DNA of 28,860 bases, taken from positions 1 to 28,860 of the IMG/VR virus record IMGVR_UViG_3300036804_000069. One strand, written 5' to 3'. The stretch comes from a virus. The position numbers were made by a program, and so were the translations under genes. This document shows, piece by piece, positions 27,268 to 28,860 of the stretch (the first letter of the stretch is position 1; every line of letters begins with the position of its first letter). The notes under the pieces are model-generated. The model saw only the letters and a program-made list of their open reading frames with translations. It did not search any database and was not told the origin of the DNA.

Positions 27268-28257
27268 ATGAACGACCAGCCCAACACCCCGCCGCCGTCC
27301 GACGCCGAACTGATCGAGCACGCCCGCGCCGCGGGTTGGCACGAGCCGGAGAAGGCCCCCGAGTTCCTCGCCGCGTACCGGGCGCACGTCGAGGAGCGGT
27401 CGGCCGCCGACGGTGCGCAGCCGTGCGGATCGGTTCGTGACGTCCTGCCGTGCATCCTCGCCCAGGATCACGACGGCCTCGCCCACCAGGACGTGAACGG
27501 CTACAAGTGGCCGACCGCCACCGCGCTGCGCCAGGCTGCCGAGGACCTGCGCCCGGCCGGCCTCGACGCCCTGCTCGGTTACGTTGCGGCCAACCTCCCC
27601 GACGAGCCGTGCGCCCATGAGTCATGGGACGTCACCGGCGAGCACCGCACCGACGCCGGGTGGGTCAAGTCCCGGAAGTGCAACGGCTGCTCCGCCTCGC
27701 TCGACCCGGTCACCGAGGCCGAACCCCACTGGGACTTTCAGCCTGCCGAGCTTGCGCAGGGCCAGGCCGACGCCGACGCGCTCGCAGCCGAGTTCCCCGA
27801 CACCGCCGAGTCCCTGCTCGCCGAGCTGGTCGACGACCTCGCCCACCTTCGCCGCGCCCCCGCCATTGCCGCCGACTACCTCGCCCGCCACCGCGCCATC
27901 GTGTTCGCAGTCGTGGCCGACGTCGTCGAGGCGCTGCCCCAGGATCACGAACTGGACCCGGGGCGCGGCGACGTGGTCGTCATGCTGCGCGCCGCCGCCA
28001 CGCTCGCCGCCGCCGTCGCCAACCCTGCCGAGCAGCCGCCAGCCGAGCGTCCCCTCGACGACACCGTGAGGTGCGCCCACGACTACGGCCTGATGCGCGA
28101 TTCCTGCCCCGGATGCGACGCCGAGCAGGAGACCCCGCACGCGGCCGACCCTGTCACCGTCCGCCCGTCATGGGCCAAGCGCGACATGCGCCGTTGCCGC
28201 CGCTGCTCGCTCACCCCCTCGCACCGCATCCACCGCGCCCCGCGAGGCGACCAGTGA
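27268..28257 (+). CDS. Large Cys/His-rich early protein, unknown
   Basis: The 329-residue protein starts at ATG 27268 after GAGAGGA. It alternates helical segments (ELIEHARAAGWHEPEKAPEF, then LLAELVDDLAHLRRAPAIA, then VVADVVEAL) with three likely zinc sites: PCAHESW with CNGC, CAHDYGLMRDSCPGC, and CRRCSLTPSHRIH near the C-terminus. The last two resemble repeated small zinc modules. Family not recognised. It heads a run of coupled small Cys-rich genes, so a shared role in host take-over or nucleic-acid binding is possible but unproven. Confidence 0.8.
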   Translation: MNDQPNTPPPSDAELIEHARAAGWHEPEKAPEFLAAYRAHVEERSAADGAQPCGSVRDVLPCILAQDHDGLAHQDVNGYKWPTATALRQAAEDLRPAGLDALLGYVAANLPDEPCAHESWDVTGEHRTDAGWVKSRKCNGCSASLDPVTEAEPHWDFQPAELAQGQADADALAAEFPDTAESLLAELVDDLAHLRRAPAIAADYLARHRAIVFAVVADVVEALPQDHELDPGRGDVVVMLRAAATLAAAVANPAEQPPAERPLDDTVRCAHDYGLMRDSCPGCDAEQETPHAADPVTVRPSWAKRDMRRCRRCSLTPSHRIHRAPRGDQ

Positions 28258-28523
28258 TCCGCGGCCACTGGTTCCGCGCCGACACTGCCGACCAGCCGTG
28301 CGCCTACTCGGCATGCAGCCGACCGCAGGCCGAACACGCCGAGTCGTGCGGCGAATGGATGGACCCCCGCCACTGGTACCGGCCCACGCTGCGCCGCCTC
28401 GCACGCTGCGCCCGATGCGGCCGGCCGTTCGCCCACTCGACGCACCACGGCAGCCGCGAGAACCGCCGTCTCTGGCACTCCGACCACCTCGCCCACCTCG
28501 CCCAGAAGGTTCGCCGCCGATGA
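28254..28523 (+). CDS. Small Cys/His-rich protein
   Basis: The 89-residue protein starts with a GTG overlapping the previous stop. It has two cysteine groups, PCAYSACSRPQAEHAESC and CARCGRPFAHS, with histidines nearby, followed by a basic helix (HLAHLAQKVRRR). This suggests two zinc sites. Its N-terminal CxxxC-PQAEH phrase repeats the style of the modules in the preceding gene. Function unknown. The stop overlaps the next ATG. Confidence 0.72.
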   Translation: MIRGHWFRADTADQPCAYSACSRPQAEHAESCGEWMDPRHWYRPTLRRLARCARCGRPFAHSTHHGSRENRRLWHSDHLAHLAQKVRRR

Positions 28524-28684
28524 CGACCGAGCCCCGCCGGTACGGCCGCACCAACGCCGCCCGCACCGAAGCCGACCGCCTCGCCGCACTCGGCCACCAC
28601 GTCCACTACGCCGCCGAGGGTGAGACCACATGCCACACCGGCCACTGCGCCCGCGCCGCAGCCGCGAAGGAGGCGCAGCGATGA
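28520..28684 (+). CDS. Tiny protein with C-x4-C motif
   Basis: The 54-residue protein starts in an ATGA overlap. It is basic at the N-terminus (TTEPRRYGRTNAARTEADRL) and carries HHVHYAAEGETTCHTGHCAR, where two cysteines and histidines could bind a metal. Its stop overlaps the next ATG. Overlaps on both sides support coding. Function unknown. Confidence 0.65.
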   Translation: MTTEPRRYGRTNAARTEADRLAALGHHVHYAAEGETTCHTGHCARAAAAKEAQR

Positions 28685-28827
28685 GCTACCGCGCCCGCCG
28701 CGCCGCACGCCGCAACGCCCGCATCCTCGCCACCCTCCCGCCCGTCCCCATCCCGTCCGACGAGGACCGGTCGCCGGACTACTGCTTCACCTGCGGCCGC
28801 CGCTGCGGCTCCCAGCCCCACTCCTGA
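28681..28827 (+). CDS. Tiny Cys-rich protein, last gene in the window
   Basis: The 48-residue protein starts in an ATGA overlap. A basic N-terminus (SYRARRAARRNARILATL) is followed by YCFTCGRRCGSQPH, three cysteines and one histidine that could form a CCCH knuckle. It ends 9 bases before a hairpin, closing the operon. Function unknown. Confidence 0.65.
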   Translation: MSYRARRAARRNARILATLPPVPIPSDEDRSPDYCFTCGRRCGSQPHS

Positions 28828-28836
28828 CCCGCCCCG

Positions 28837-28860
28837 GGGCCCGCCCACCACGGCGGGCCC
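28837..28860 (+). terminator. Hairpin at the right window edge
   Basis: GGGCCCGCC (28837-28845) pairs perfectly with GGCGGGCCC (28852-28860), loop CACCAC. Any T-run would lie beyond the window, so this is probably the terminator of the second early operon. Confidence 0.65.

Overview
The window is a large central part of the genome of a temperate, long-tailed (siphovirus-type) phage of a Streptomyces-like actinomycete. This rests on the very high G+C content with G/C-ending codons, the head-tail-lysis gene order, a large serine integrase, and DUF397-type and HTH proteins typical of Streptomyces. Terminase and portal genes are not present and should lie upstream of base 1. Nothing here looks like bacterial chromosome at an edge.

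Layout. (1) 1-5413, head and connector genes: an unrecognised head-region protein, a tiny Rmf/CrpP-fold-like gene, an isolated minus-strand gene for a resolvase-type recombinase domain, scaffold, HK97-fold capsid, a probable head fibre, a small protein, four connector/neck proteins and the tail tube. (2) 5413-12589, tail genes: tail assembly chaperones with a -1 frameshift, tape measure, a large LamG-containing tail protein and a small structural protein. (3) 12672-14037, lysis genes: endolysin (CHAP plus peptidoglycan-binding domain), a two-span holin and a coiled-coil membrane protein, closed by a strong terminator. (4) 14089-17060, a host-like accessory block: HD-domain phosphohydrolase, XRE regulator, three overlapping tiny Cys-rich genes, a DUF397 gene and a zinc-ribbon gene. 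(5) 17143-19676, the lysogeny module: candidate attP, then on the minus strand integrase, a two-span membrane protein and an HTH repressor. (6) 19938-26088, the early operon: Cro-like HTH, small unknown genes, a Bet/RecT annealing protein and a replication-initiator-like protein whose linker may hold the origin. (7) 26220-28827, a second early operon: HNH endonuclease, SSB and a run of small Cys/His-rich proteins.

How it fits together. The repressor and Cro-like gene diverge across a 261-bp switch region. I find a 14-bp palindrome (consensus KTCCAYYCRTGGAM) at the repressor start, at the Cro-like promoter and upstream of the HNH-SSB operon. Each copy adjoins or overlaps a TANNNT hexamer, which suggests one repressor controls itself and two early transcription units. 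An intact dyad just 3' of the integrase has the layout of a serine-integrase attP. An intact site between the lysis genes and int means the window is in the unintegrated (virion or excised) arrangement. On integration the accessory block would lie at the prophage end opposite int, where lysogenic-conversion genes often sit.

Most gene boundaries are ATGA or GTGA overlaps, so translation is heavily coupled. Several GC-rich hairpins punctuate the early operon. No tRNA, CRISPR array or insertion sequence was seen, and no stretch over 300 bases lacks a gene or described element.
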